Shown here: positions 8,335 through 17,004 of the stretch, in pieces | Position numbering within the stretch: the stretch's first letter is position 1 | Layout: every line of letters begins with the position of its first letter | Assembly: GCA_937920635.1 (NCBI GenBank) | Contig: CAKZUE010000037.1 | Coordinates: 1-40,159, forward strand | DNA length: 40,159 nucleotides | Reading direction: 5' to 3' | From: an uncultured Bryobacteraceae bacterium | GTDB lineage: Bacteria; Acidobacteriota; Terriglobia; Bryobacterales; Bryobacteraceae | Notes under the pieces: model-generated | Told to the model about the DNA's origin: nothing | What the model saw: only the letters and a program-made list of their open reading frames with translations | Databases searched by the model: none | Made by a program: the position numbers and the translations under genes

Positions 8335-10773
8335 TCATTCCTCTCGCAAGATTCCTGAAAAACGAAAGACAGACGAACCAACGCCGCCCCTTCCCAAGCC
8401 CGCTGCCGGCTCCGTTCCCGGGAAGCGGCAAACCAGATGCGGGAGCCTCAACCGCTCCGGATACCCCCGCGCCTCCCTTTCAACATTCCTCTCCAACACC
8501 GGACCCGTCACGCTGCGCATCGCGAATTGCCGGCCAAAACCTGAGACCCGGACCGACCGGCCGGGCGCCGGCTGGATCACGTCCGAGACGGATGCGCCCT
8601 GAGCGCTCCAGCGCGGTGTTCCCCAGTCGACCCAGCCTGATTCGGCCCTCCCGCGAAGCCCCGGAACCAAAGCCCCGCGTTCTGGCTTCCACCACGAGCC
8701 GAAGGACAGCGTGACGGGCGCCTCAGGCACCAGAACGGCTTCCGCGACGGTCATGCCCGAGGGTGACCAGCAAGCCTCTGGCATCCGCGTCAGCGGGGCA
8801 TCGGGCCGCCGCTTCACCGCCTCTATGCCCGCATCGGTACGGCATACGGCAAACTTCGGCGCACGCCTGGTTGCTGCCGGCTCGGCGAGTGCCAGAGGCC
8901 AGTGATACCGCGGCTCAAGACTCCATTCGGGGTGCTCCAAAGGAATGGATGGCGGCCGGAGCACAAAACCAGTGGCCGGCCAGAACCCGGCGCCCCCCAG
9001 ACGCTCCAGGGTTGCCTGAGGCTGTAGCGGGAACCTGAGTTCGCCACCGGCCGATGCCCAGGTAGCGCCGGCGAGTTCCGTCTGAATAAAGCCCGGCGCC
9101 GCAGTCCGCTCAAGATGATGTGGCGCGACCGACAAGCGCTGAGGATGCCGCCGCACCGGCAACCGGCTGGAGAACCGGGGCTCAGGCAGCTTCTCTGAGG
9201 TGCCCTGCCAGTCTTCGAAAGCCGCTTTGCTGGAGTCTATGGCTGCGGTCGCGGGCAGGTTGGCCATAGACTCACCCAGGAAGCCGGAAGCTGGCAAGGA
9301 CTGCATAAATGCCGTCCACTTCCCTGCCTGCGGTAAAGCAGGAATGCTGTCCTGGACCTTTCTTTCCTTCCAGGCTCCGGTTTCCGCCCGAGCCTCTCCT
9401 GCGCCAGCCATGCGAACCGGCGGGGAGGGCGTCCACGCGGGGCCGGGTGAGCGAAGCCGGAAGGCCCCCGGGTCGGGACTCGAAGTGAGGCTATTCGTTG
9501 CCGCTGCGGGCAGCGCCGCAACCGTCCATGTGGCCCAGGAACGAGATTCCGCCGCCGGACTCGCACCGGATGGAGGCGCCGTCATCTCATGTCTGCCCAG
9601 TGGAGTTGCATCTTTCCATCCAGCCCCAAGAACACCAGTGAACTGCCAATGATGGCTCACAATGCGTGTCGCCAAAGCCGAGTGGGACACGGGCAGAGGC
9701 CCCATGTGGGCTTCACCTTGCTGGCGCGAGCCGGCGAGTTCCCTCCACTCGGCCGGCGGAGAATCGGGAACCCTCATCCGCTCGTGCGGCCGCTGCGTGA
9801 AGGGGGAAGCGGCGCGTGGCAACAATCCGCTTCGCGCCGCAGCCGCGAGCACGCCGCCAGGCGCCTGACAATGACGAACAGACGCGTGTTCCCGCCAGAC
9901 ATCAGCAGCAGTGGCGGCATCCGGCTGAATTCTCGTCACGGCTGGAATCGCTGTCGCCCACGCCGGATGCAAAGGCGCCGGCGCCGCCGCCTGCCACCGC
10001 GGGGATGGGCAACGACGGGGCGCAGCCAACGGCTGGGTCATATCGGAATCCGACCAGCAGTCAGCGCGGCGCGGCTCTGGCATTTCGCGGGCTCCGTGAC
10101 TGGCATGATAGCCCGGCGCCGTCCCAAGCACCAGCCCGCCGCGGCCAAGCCGGCCAGTCCGGCGCCACATGACTTTCAAGGGCAATTCGGGAGGCTTCTC
10201 GCCGTGTTCCCGCCAATTCCCCGCCGTCCGGCGGCGGCTATCACCAAGCCCCTCCCGCCAATACGCTTGACCGTTCAACCTCGTGGCCTTGGGGATGCTG
10301 CCCCGCAGCGTCCAAATCGGCTCCGGCTCGCGCAACATCAGAGCGGGACTGGTCTCCCGCCATCGCTGCTCCAGTTGGCGCGGCGGCGGCTCATCCGGTG
10401 CGCCGGGCGGATCATTGCGTTGGCTGCCCGGGCGGATTGTGACCTTGGCCGTCTCGGAGTGCAGCCGCGACCCTCCGCCCTGGCGGCGGTACCGTCTGAC
10501 CCGATCCAGGAAGCTTTCGGCCTGCCGGCGGTAGTGTTGCTGCTCGTGCCACTCGGAACAGAATCGGTCTCCTTTCAACCGCGCCAGCAGCGGCAGCGGC
10601 TGTCCGCACCACTGGCAGCGGCCTTCCTTGCGGCCCTCGGCCTCGGGCCTATCGCCTCCAGCCTGGAACGCCTCCGCATGCTCCGGCGAGCAGAAGCCGC
10701 CATGAAGACGCAGCACCTCCTCGGGAAAATTCCCCTGGCAGTAACGGCACCGGTTTGCAGGGCTCTCAGCCAC
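8335..10773 (-). CDS. Double zinc-finger protein with long low-complexity tail, unknown function
   Basis: An 812-residue predicted protein that I cannot assign to a known family. The first 80 residues hold two similar putative zinc fingers: C9-x2-C12 with C28 and H32 (FCSPEH), and C53-x2-C56 with C72 and H76 (FCSEWH), resembling TRASH/MYM-like knuckles. The remaining roughly 700 residues are rich in Pro, Ala, Arg, Ser and Trp, without repeats, membrane helices or recognisable domains, and are probably disordered. Start is GTG 10773; the frame is uninterrupted. The zinc-finger part looks genuinely coding. The tail is less certain because the opposite strand also has long open frames here. It is followed 25 bases later by the TPR gene. 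Confidence 0.6.
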   Translation of the reverse strand: MAESPANRCRYCQGNFPEEVLRLHGGFCSPEHAEAFQAGGDRPEAEGRKEGRCQWCGQPLPLLARLKGDRFCSEWHEQQHYRRQAESFLDRVRRYRRQGGGSRLHSETAKVTIRPGSQRNDPPGAPDEPPPRQLEQRWRETSPALMLREPEPIWTLRGSIPKATRLNGQAYWREGLGDSRRRTAGNWREHGEKPPELPLKVMWRRTGRLGRGGLVLGTAPGYHASHGAREMPEPRRADCWSDSDMTQPLAAPRRCPSPRWQAAAPAPLHPAWATAIPAVTRIQPDAATAADVWREHASVRHCQAPGGVLAAAARSGLLPRAASPFTQRPHERMRVPDSPPAEWRELAGSRQQGEAHMGPLPVSHSALATRIVSHHWQFTGVLGAGWKDATPLGRHEMTAPPSGASPAAESRSWATWTVAALPAAATNSLTSSPDPGAFRLRSPGPAWTPSPPVRMAGAGEARAETGAWKERKVQDSIPALPQAGKWTAFMQSLPASGFLGESMANLPATAAIDSSKAAFEDWQGTSEKLPEPRFSSRLPVRRHPQRLSVAPHHLERTAAPGFIQTELAGATWASAGGELRFPLQPQATLERLGGAGFWPATGFVLRPPSIPLEHPEWSLEPRYHWPLALAEPAATRRAPKFAVCRTDAGIEAVKRRPDAPLTRMPEACWSPSGMTVAEAVLVPEAPVTLSFGSWWKPERGALVPGLRGRAESGWVDWGTPRWSAQGASVSDVIQPAPGRSVRVSGFGRQFAMRSVTGPVLERNVEREARGYPERLRLPHLVCRFPGTEPAAGLGRGGVGSSVFRFSGILREE

Positions 10774-10846
10774 GGCTACTGTTATCTTCGGCAGAGACCG
10801 CCGCCAAGATTAGTCTGTGCTCAGGTAAATTGCCGAGCAAGCCGCC

Positions 10847-10874
10847 TTTGACCCGCCGTGGTTCGGGATAGAAT
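10847..10874 (+). promoter_or_regulatory. Predicted promoter of the arabinofuranosidase gene
   Basis: TTTGAC (10847-10852), a 16-base spacer and TAGAAT (10869-10874) form a reasonable -35/-10 pair. The -10 ends 6 bases before the ATG at 10881, so transcription would start at the start codon itself, giving a leaderless mRNA. No Shine-Dalgarno is visible. Confidence 0.5.
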
Positions 10875-10880
10875 GCTCCC

Positions 10881-12431
10881 ATGAAACCGCTTTCGATCCT
10901 CGTGCTCACCGCCTGTGCGCTCTCGGCCCAGCCTCCGCAGGCCCGCATCAAGATCGACACGGACCGCCGCATCGGCGAGATCCACCCTCACATCTTCGGC
11001 AATTTCGCTGAGCATCTCGGCCGCTGCATCTACGGCGGCATCTATGAAGAAGGCAGCCCGCTCTCCGATGACAAAGGCTACCGGAAGGACGTCATGGAGG
11101 CCGTGCGCGGCCTTGGCGTCACCATCCTCCGGTGGCCGGGAGGCAACTTCGCCTCCGGCTACAACTGGAAAGACGGCATCGGACCGAAAGACCAGCGCCC
11201 GGCGCGCCCCGATCATGCCTGGGGCGACATCGATTCCAACCGCTTCGGCACCGACGAATTCCTCCAATATTGCGAACGGCTCGGCGTGGAGCCCTACATC
11301 TGCATCAACGCCGGCCTGGGTTCCATCAACGAGGCGCGTGAGTGGGTCGAATACACCAACGAATCCCGCAAAACCTACTGGGCGGAGCTGCGCCGCAAGA
11401 ACGGGCGCGACAAGCCTTACAACGTCAAGTACTGGAGCCTCGGCAACGAAATCGACGGCCCGTGGCAGCTCGGCCACAAGAACGCGGAAGACTACACGAA
11501 ATTCGCTTTGGAAGCGGCCAAGGCCATGCGCCGCGCTGATGAGTCCATAAAACTCATCGCGGCCGGCTCCTCCAACTTCGGCCCCGGCGCCGACTGGATC
11601 GCCTGGAACCGCGTGGTGCTCGAGCGGCTCCGGGGCGAGATCGACTACATCAGCCTGCACACCTATATCGGGAACCGCGAGAACAATCTGGAGAGCTTCC
11701 TGGCCTCTTCGGCCGACATCGATCAGCGCATTGAAATCACGGAAGGCCTCATCCGCGCCGCTCTGGCTGGACGCCGCGTGCGGCGCCCCATCTACATCGC
11801 CTTCGATGAGTGGAACGTCTGGTACCGCACGATGGGACAGTCCGAGTTTGAAACCGGCGCCACGCGGCTCGAGGAAAAATACAACTTTGAAGACGCCCTC
11901 GCCATGGGCATGTTCTTCAACTCGTTCTTCCGCCACGCCCACATCGTGAAGATGGCGAACCTGGCGCAGCTCGTCAACGTCATCGCGCCCATCTTCACCA
12001 ACAAAGAGGGCCTGTTCCTCCAGCCGATCTACTTCCCCATCGCCGAGTACGGCAAGCAGAAGGGCAACGTGGCGCTTGACGCGCTGGTCGAATCGCCGAA
12101 ATACAAGGCCGGCAACCGCGGCGAACTCGGCTATCTGGATGCGAGCGTCACCTGGAACCCCCAAGAGCGCGCGCTGTATGTGAATGTGCTGAACCGCAGC
12201 GCTGCACAGGACATCACGGCGCGCATCGAGAGTGTCGAGGGCCGGCTCGCCCCCAAGGCCGAATTCTGGCAGATGTACCACGAGGACCTGAAGGCGACGC
12301 ACACCTTCGGCGATGACCGCCGCGTGCGGCCGCGCGTCTGGCGGGAGACGCTGAGGCTCGAGCGCAACGGTTTCGCCTGGCGCTTTCCGAAGCACTCGCT
12401 GACCATTGTGAAGCTCGCGCTGGAGCCGTGA
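10881..12431 (+). CDS. Secreted alpha-L-arabinofuranosidase, GH51 family
   Basis: A 516-residue protein with a short signal peptide (about residues 1-16, cleavage near LSAQ). It removes terminal arabinose from hemicellulose or arabinan side chains. The catalytic (beta/alpha)8 barrel shows the GH51 landmarks: [13 protein letters not shown] near 84-96, the acid/base Glu190 in YWSLGNE, and the nucleophile Glu310 in AFDEWNVWY. The last ~110 residues form the beta-sandwich seen in this family. Length fits bacterial GH51 enzymes of about 500 residues. It starts 107 bases from the divergent zinc-finger gene and is followed 22 bases later by an SDR gene. The exact substrate cannot be read from sequence. 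Confidence 0.93.
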   Translation: MKPLSILVLTACALSAQPPQARIKIDTDRRIGEIHPHIFGNFAEHLGRCIYGGIYEEGSPLSDDKGYRKDVMEAVRGLGVTILRWPGGNFASGYNWKDGIGPKDQRPARPDHAWGDIDSNRFGTDEFLQYCERLGVEPYICINAGLGSINEAREWVEYTNESRKTYWAELRRKNGRDKPYNVKYWSLGNEIDGPWQLGHKNAEDYTKFALEAAKAMRRADESIKLIAAGSSNFGPGADWIAWNRVVLERLRGEIDYISLHTYIGNRENNLESFLASSADIDQRIEITEGLIRAALAGRRVRRPIYIAFDEWNVWYRTMGQSEFETGATRLEEKYNFEDALAMGMFFNSFFRHAHIVKMANLAQLVNVIAPIFTNKEGLFLQPIYFPIAEYGKQKGNVALDALVESPKYKAGNRGELGYLDASVTWNPQERALYVNVLNRSAAQDITARIESVEGRLAPKAEFWQMYHEDLKATHTFGDDRRVRPRVWRETLRLERNGFAWRFPKHSLTIVKLALEP

Positions 12432-12441
12432 GCCGCCCGGT

Positions 12442-12447
12442 TATTCT
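12442..12447 (+). promoter_or_regulatory. Candidate -10 box upstream of the SDR gene
   Basis: TATTCT ends 6 bases before the ATG at 12454, the same sequence and spacing as before 3370. It lies in the 22-base gap after the arabinofuranosidase gene. No clear -35 is seen, so read-through transcription is equally possible. Confidence 0.3.
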
Positions 12448-12453
12448 GGGTGC

Positions 12454-13179
12454 ATGGGTTCCCTGAGTGGAAAGGCTGCCATCGTCACGGGCGCTTCGCG
12501 CGGCATCGGCCGTGCCATCGCGGAGCGGCTCGCCGCGGAAGGCGCGCGTGTCGTGGTGAACTATTCGAACTCCGCCGCCGCTGCGGAAGCGCTGGCGGCG
12601 CGGATCGGGGGCATCGCGGTCCGCGCCGATGTTTCGCAAAAACAGGAAGTGGTGGAAATGTTTGAGCGCGCCGAAGGCGCCCTCGGCGGGCTGGACATCG
12701 TGGTGAACAACGCCGGCGTGGCGCTGATGAAGCCGCTCGCGGACTTCTCGGACGAGGAGTTCGAGCGCGTCTTCGCCGTCAACGCGCGCGGCGCGTTTTA
12801 CTGCTGCCGCGAGGCCGCCCGGCGGCTGCGCCAAGATGGCCGCATCGTGAACATATCCACCGGCGCCACCGTGGGCGGCACGGCGGGCGGGGCCGTGTAT
12901 TGCGCCAGCAAAGCGTCAGTGGAGCAGTTCACCCGTGCGCTGGCGCGCGAGCTGGCTCCGCGGCGCATCACGGTGAACACGGTCTCTCCGGGCTTCACGG
13001 AGACCGACATGTTCGCCTCGCTGCCGCACCTTGCGGATCTCGCGCCGAAGCTCACGCCGCTGGGGCGCGCGGGCAAGCCGGAAGAGGTCGCCGCCGTGGT
13101 GGCGTGGCTGTGCTCGGAGGACGCCCGCTGGATCACGGGGCAGAACATCCAGGCCGGCGGCGGGCTCACGATGACGTGA
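12454..13179 (+). CDS. Short-chain dehydrogenase/reductase, FabG-like
   Basis: A 241-residue classical SDR. The NAD(P)-binding motif TGASRGIG is at 12-19, NNAG at 85-88, and the catalytic set is Asn110, Ser135, Tyr149 and Lys153 (Y-x-x-x-K). The C-terminal PGFTETDM and GQNIQAGGG segments match 3-oxoacyl-ACP reductase-like members. SDRs of this shape reduce keto groups or oxidise alcohols with NAD(P)H. The specific substrate is not inferable, and this is not necessarily the fatty-acid FabG since no other fab gene is nearby. It probably shares a transcript with the arabinofuranosidase, which would fit a role in sugar metabolism, though that is only context. It ends 14 bases from the convergent DHPS-like gene. 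Confidence 0.9.
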   Translation: MGSLSGKAAIVTGASRGIGRAIAERLAAEGARVVVNYSNSAAAAEALAARIGGIAVRADVSQKQEVVEMFERAEGALGGLDIVVNNAGVALMKPLADFSDEEFERVFAVNARGAFYCCREAARRLRQDGRIVNISTGATVGGTAGGAVYCASKASVEQFTRALARELAPRRITVNTVSPGFTETDMFASLPHLADLAPKLTPLGRAGKPEEVAAVVAWLCSEDARWITGQNIQAGGGLTMT

Positions 13180-13193
13180 GCCCCGGGGGCGGC

Positions 13194-14048
13194 TCAGGCT
13201 CGCGCGGCAGCCGCGCGCAGATAGCCGTCGGCGATGAGCGCCGCGGGCCGCAACCCCGCCGGGTCGGCTGTCCGCAGTATGTGCGCGCCCCGGGCGACGC
13301 TGAGCGCAGTGACGGCCGCCGCCATGGCCGTCGAGGGCTCCACGCGCACGTCGGCGTCGAATCCCTGTCCGTCGGGGCTCACCATGACGGGAACCCGCAA
13401 CCGCTGAAACTCATCCAGCGACGCCAGAAGCTCCGTGTTGGTCTCCTTGCGCTTGCCCATGCCGAAGCCCGGATCCACAGCCAGGCGCGCGCGCTCGATG
13501 CCGAGCCGGTTGGCGCGGTTCAGGGCGGCGGTGAGTTCGGCCAGCACCAGCGTCACCGGGTTTTTCCAGGCGCCGAGCTTCGCCCACTTGTCGGGCGTCT
13601 CGCGCATATGCTGCAACACGAACGCGGCATCATGTTTCAGCACCACGCGCCCCAGGTCCTGATCGAGCGTCAGCCCGGACGGGTCGCGGATGATCAGCGC
13701 CCCGTATTCGATGGCTTTCTCGGCCACCGCCGGCTTCCAGGTCTGCACCGCCACCGGGACGGGGATTTTCCCGCGAAGCCGTTTGAGGATCGGCACCAGC
13801 CGCCGCAGTTCGTCGGCTTCGCCAAGCAGCGGAACTCCCGCCGCGTAGCGTTCCACGGCGATCTCGATGAAGTCCGCTCCGGCGTCGATCAGCTCATTGG
13901 CGCGCACGAAAGCGCGGTCGGGCTCCTCATAGGTGCGCACCCCGCGCTCCGGCGGCGCCCAGGCTTCCACCACGCCGCAGACGAGCGTCCGCTCGCCCAT
14001 CCGCCAGAGGTCGTTGCCGACCTTCCACTCCACACGGTTCCGAGGCAT
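13194..14048 (-). CDS. Dihydropteroate synthase-like protein with degenerate active site
   Basis: A 284-residue protein of DHPS (FolP) length that aligns along the whole TIM barrel: INAGA-like LIDAGADFIEI near 53-63, VDPGFGMGK at 191-199 and the terminal GAHILRT-D segment. Most substrate and catalytic motifs of true DHPS are changed. The N-V-T-P-D-S-F loop is replaced by EAWAPPERG (28-36), GGESTRPG by AVERYAAG, the pterin-binding Asp of S-V-D-T by Gln102, the Asn of I-I-N-D by Arg121, the Ser-Arg-Lys motif by SPD (224-226), and R-V-H-D by RTAD (259-262). It is therefore probably a paralogue with another function, not the folate enzyme, although automatic annotation would call it folP. It follows the McrC-like gene by 11 bases, with AGGATG upstream of the ATG. 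Confidence 0.75.
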   Translation of the reverse strand: MPRNRVEWKVGNDLWRMGERTLVCGVVEAWAPPERGVRTYEEPDRAFVRANELIDAGADFIEIAVERYAAGVPLLGEADELRRLVPILKRLRGKIPVPVAVQTWKPAVAEKAIEYGALIIRDPSGLTLDQDLGRVVLKHDAAFVLQHMRETPDKWAKLGAWKNPVTLVLAELTAALNRANRLGIERARLAVDPGFGMGKRKETNTELLASLDEFQRLRVPVMVSPDGQGFDADVRVEPSTAMAAAVTALSVARGAHILRTADPAGLRPAALIADGYLRAAAARA

Positions 14049-14059
14049 CTTCTTTCATC

Positions 14060-15547
14060 CTACGCAGATGCGAGCCGCCGCTCCCGCAGAGCCTGTACAA
14101 GCGGCTCAGCAGCTTCGTCGGCCTTCGCCGCCATGGGCATCGCGCTGAGCCACAGCTCACAGCTTCGCCCGGCAACGGGAATGATCGCTTTCTGGATTAG
14201 CCGCTTGCGCCGCTGGAGCGATTGCCACGTTTCTATTGTGCATGGGTAGATCAGCAACGCCAGCGTCGTGGGGGCAGCGAACAGGCCAGAGTAGGCAAGC
14301 ACCTGAAGGATGTCAGCCCGGTGTCGCTCTCTTGTATCCTCTGCGATGTCCCAACGTTCGTGAGAGGCGAACTCCTCGAGATGCCGCTTATATTTGGCAT
14401 CCGCTATGAGTGTGAAGTCGCCGGCTTCTAGCACAAAGTCCGGCAGCAGGCTCAGCTGTGTGGCCGCTGCGGGCGGCTCCCAGTGCAGTGGCACCAGCGT
14501 CTGTCTGGTTCGCCCCCTGTGAAGAACTCCGCCAGTTTGCCGAGTCACGTACTCGAGTACGTATTCCACCCAAGCCTCGAAGAACTGATCCATGTCCATC
14601 ACCCACGGGATACCCTCGAGTTCGCAGAGTCCCGCCAGCCCGCGCTCCTCTGCGGTCCATTCGATGGCCTCCAGACCCTGATGAAACACCTTGCTGCGTA
14701 GGGGCAGGCGTGCCACGGCCCGAGTCAGTCCTTCTGATGGGCGAACTGGCGCAGCGTCCCATACGCGAAGAAGCAGGCCGTGCACCCGCTCCAAAAGCTG
14801 ATGGATGAAGCCGCCGTGCTCGAGCTGGGAGCTGAGACTTCGCGCCTGTGTTTCCAGTGTCCAGCGAATCATTCCTTTCAGCACGCGATCATCCCGGAGA
14901 TCGGGGAAGCGGCAGGGTACATGGTGCAGATTGCCCCTCGCGAGCTGTTGGCAGATGTAGGGTAGCCAGAGGATGGTTCCTTTCGGTGCCGACAGGGTGT
15001 CGTCACTCAGTTCGAATCTCCGCACGAGTTGGCGCACCAGGAGCTCGATCCGCTCGATCACCATTAGTGAGATCACCCAAGGCGGAACGCGGCGTTCGGA
15101 ACGGCGCAGCAGTGGGAGGCGCAAGGGGCGGGGAGCCACTCGCCATCCCATCTGCCCGAGCATCGGCCCCAGGCCCGGCCACGGAAATCGCGGCTGTACG
15201 ACAAGCCCAAAGTCCATTTTCCCGCTCAGTGGAGAAAGGAACGGAACTGCGCCGACTGCCGACGACGACTTCAAGGTGAGATAAACCCGGCTACCGTCAA
15301 ACTCTGTTGAAGCGCGCAGTCCCAACACGTTGAAAAGGGGCCGATTCCAGGCGAGCATCTGCTCTACCAGGCGGCCGTGCGTAGAGAGCACCGTCCGTTG
15401 GTCTCCATCGCCGAACAATCTTTCACAGGCAAAACGACCGCTGGAGTGGTCTTCCAACTCGAGACAGACAGAATCAATGGGCGGTATCTGGAGTGCAGCA
15501 AGTGCGCTGTGACGCTTTTTCGGTGCTCTCTGTTTTCCGCGCGTCAT
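14060..15547 (-). CDS. McrC-like restriction component with PD-(D/E)XK nuclease domain
   Basis: A 495-residue protein, longer than E. coli McrC (348). The C-terminal part carries a PD-(D/E)XK nuclease core: Pro-Asp at 369-370, Asp383-Ala-Lys385 in LIADAKYK, and the downstream Q415-x3-Y419. A conserved DMDQFFEAWVEYVL helix lies just before it (about 318-331), as in McrC proteins. The N-terminal half has PFLSPLSGKMDFGLVVQPR (about 102-120). In McrBC systems McrC cuts DNA, usually modified DNA, when driven by McrB. ATG 15547 is chosen because its ATGA overlaps the stop of the McrB-like gene; a longer frame reaching 15649 would overlap 106 bases. Base composition is lower in GC than the flanking genes. 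Confidence 0.85.
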   Translation of the reverse strand: MTRGKQRAPKKRHSALAALQIPPIDSVCLELEDHSSGRFACERLFGDGDQRTVLSTHGRLVEQMLAWNRPLFNVLGLRASTEFDGSRVYLTLKSSSAVGAVPFLSPLSGKMDFGLVVQPRFPWPGLGPMLGQMGWRVAPRPLRLPLLRRSERRVPPWVISLMVIERIELLVRQLVRRFELSDDTLSAPKGTILWLPYICQQLARGNLHHVPCRFPDLRDDRVLKGMIRWTLETQARSLSSQLEHGGFIHQLLERVHGLLLRVWDAAPVRPSEGLTRAVARLPLRSKVFHQGLEAIEWTAEERGLAGLCELEGIPWVMDMDQFFEAWVEYVLEYVTRQTGGVLHRGRTRQTLVPLHWEPPAAATQLSLLPDFVLEAGDFTLIADAKYKRHLEEFASHERWDIAEDTRERHRADILQVLAYSGLFAAPTTLALLIYPCTIETWQSLQRRKRLIQKAIIPVAGRSCELWLSAMPMAAKADEAAEPLVQALRERRLASA

Positions 15548-17001
15548 CGCAGTGCTTCGACTTCCTGCACGAGAGCCCGGACGCTCTCGGCGAAGCCGGA
15601 TACATAGCCCTGAGCAAGATATTCTTTCAGCAACGGTAAAAGCTCCCACTGAAGTTTCCAGCGGGCTTCTTCATCGCTTTTGGCCAGAAAGTAAGAATGG
15701 CCAGGAACCAGTGACATTCCCTCTTCCGAAGCATGTTCAACGAACAGAGAGAGAGTTTTTTCGAAGTATTCCTTCGCAAGGGGGCTACCACACTCCGTCA
15801 CCGCCTGGAAGTCCGGCCACACATCAACGAAGGCGAACCTGCGCCTGACCGCCACGTCGACGAGCGCGATGCTTCGATCCGCCGTGTTCATGGTTCCGAG
15901 CACGTGTAGGCCCGGTGCCAGACGCAGTCTCGATCCGATTGGGATACCGAAGTCGTAGGGCAGGGTGACCTCGCGATCGGGCTCCCCGGGCTCAAGCAGC
16001 AGGATCGCTTCTCCCAGCACCTTGGCGAGATCCGCCCGGTTGATTTCGTCGATCACCAGGAGGTATCTCCCGTCGGAGGTCTCTACGACCGCCTCCGTCA
16101 GGTAACCGCGACGGGGGGCAAACCGCAAACCAGTTTCCCCCAGATCCTGCACGGGAGCGAGTCCACCAATGAAGCTCTCGTATGTCGTGTTGGCATGAAA
16201 CTGCACGAGGCGACCCCGACCGGCGTATTCATCCCGCAGTAATTTCAGCGCCATCCGGGTCTTTCCCGTGCCCGGTGGCCCCTGAAGAATCACGAACCGG
16301 CGCTGGTCCAAAAGACGAGCCACCTCGCCTTGCTGAATGGACGGAAGAAGGTGGGCCAGCCATTCCGCCCGAATGCGTTGCGCACTCGGCAGATGCGCGG
16401 TCAGCGGTTGGAAGCCTCGCTCCTCAATCAGAAGGTCCAGAAAAGCCAAAATGGCCTCCCGTGTAAGTTCAGTCGCTTCGGCGGAAGGCGGGCGGAACAA
16501 CGCATAAATTACCCTCTCGTACTTTCTAAAGACAGAGTCCCATTCCGAAAAGCACCGTTTCACCGTTTCGGGCATGGCAATGTCCAACCGCGTCGGACTC
16601 TGTTTTGCCCACGCCGATAGCTGTTGCCTCCGATTAAGCCATGAGCAGATGGCGTGGGTCTTCCGCGCATGACCCGGCCGGCTGAGGACAGCCTCATCCG
16701 GGTGGAGCCCCTGTGTTCCGACCACCATGCTGATCAAACAGGGCTGATCCCATTGAGCAGGCGGAAAGAACACCAGGGAAGTTCCACCATAAGCACCACT
16801 GTCCGGGTTTTCAGGATGAATATAGGCCGCGAAGGGGACATCTGCCCCTTCAGGAGCGCGGAGCTTTATTTTTTCTCTTGCGTCTGAATGGTAACGCCCG
16901 CTTTTTGCACCAAATAAGGAGTCAAGTATCCGTTGATGGTTTTTTGCCCAATCATGCTTGGTTGGTTTCAAAATGAAAGAGACCAGCTCGTCAACGGCCA
17001 T
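15544..17001 (-). CDS. McrB-like AAA+ NTPase of a type IV restriction system
   Basis: A 485-residue protein. The C-terminal AAA+ module has Walker A GPPGTGKT at 241-248, Walker B LLVIDEINRAD at 314-324, and the McrB-type sensor GTMNTADRS at 369-377 followed by VRRRF (385-389). The MNTADRS motif is the hallmark of McrB GTPases, which translocate DNA and activate McrC. The first ~200 residues form a separate domain (with SGAYGGTSLVFFP around 68-80) that I cannot match to a named specificity domain; it is the likely target-recognition part. It starts 3 bases after the stop of the upstream permease gene and overlaps the McrC-like gene by 4 bases. Bases 16861-16980 (N-terminus) are 48/120 G/C by my count, against 41/60 at 17041-17100 in the next gene, which suggests horizontal origin. 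Confidence 0.88.
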   Translation of the reverse strand: MAVDELVSFILKPTKHDWAKNHQRILDSLFGAKSGRYHSDAREKIKLRAPEGADVPFAAYIHPENPDSGAYGGTSLVFFPPAQWDQPCLISMVVGTQGLHPDEAVLSRPGHARKTHAICSWLNRRQQLSAWAKQSPTRLDIAMPETVKRCFSEWDSVFRKYERVIYALFRPPSAEATELTREAILAFLDLLIEERGFQPLTAHLPSAQRIRAEWLAHLLPSIQQGEVARLLDQRRFVILQGPPGTGKTRMALKLLRDEYAGRGRLVQFHANTTYESFIGGLAPVQDLGETGLRFAPRRGYLTEAVVETSDGRYLLVIDEINRADLAKVLGEAILLLEPGEPDREVTLPYDFGIPIGSRLRLAPGLHVLGTMNTADRSIALVDVAVRRRFAFVDVWPDFQAVTECGSPLAKEYFEKTLSLFVEHASEEGMSLVPGHSYFLAKSDEEARWKLQWELLPLLKEYLAQGYVSGFAESVRALVQEVEALR

Positions 17002-17004
17002 TCT

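Noticed and set aside
6681-8714. Two long plus-strand open frames (320 and 336 codons)
   Set aside because: They are antisense to the TPR gene and the end of the zinc-finger gene; the TPR periodicity on the minus strand is decisive.
9589-10851. 420-codon plus-strand frame opposite the zinc-finger protein
   Set aside because: No recognisable motif, whereas the minus strand shows two coherent Cys/His knuckles; kept only as a caution for the tail of that protein.
13177-13196. 6-bp inverted repeat between the SDR and DHPS-like genes
   Set aside because: Short stem containing the SDR stop codon, with no T-run; too weak to call a terminator.
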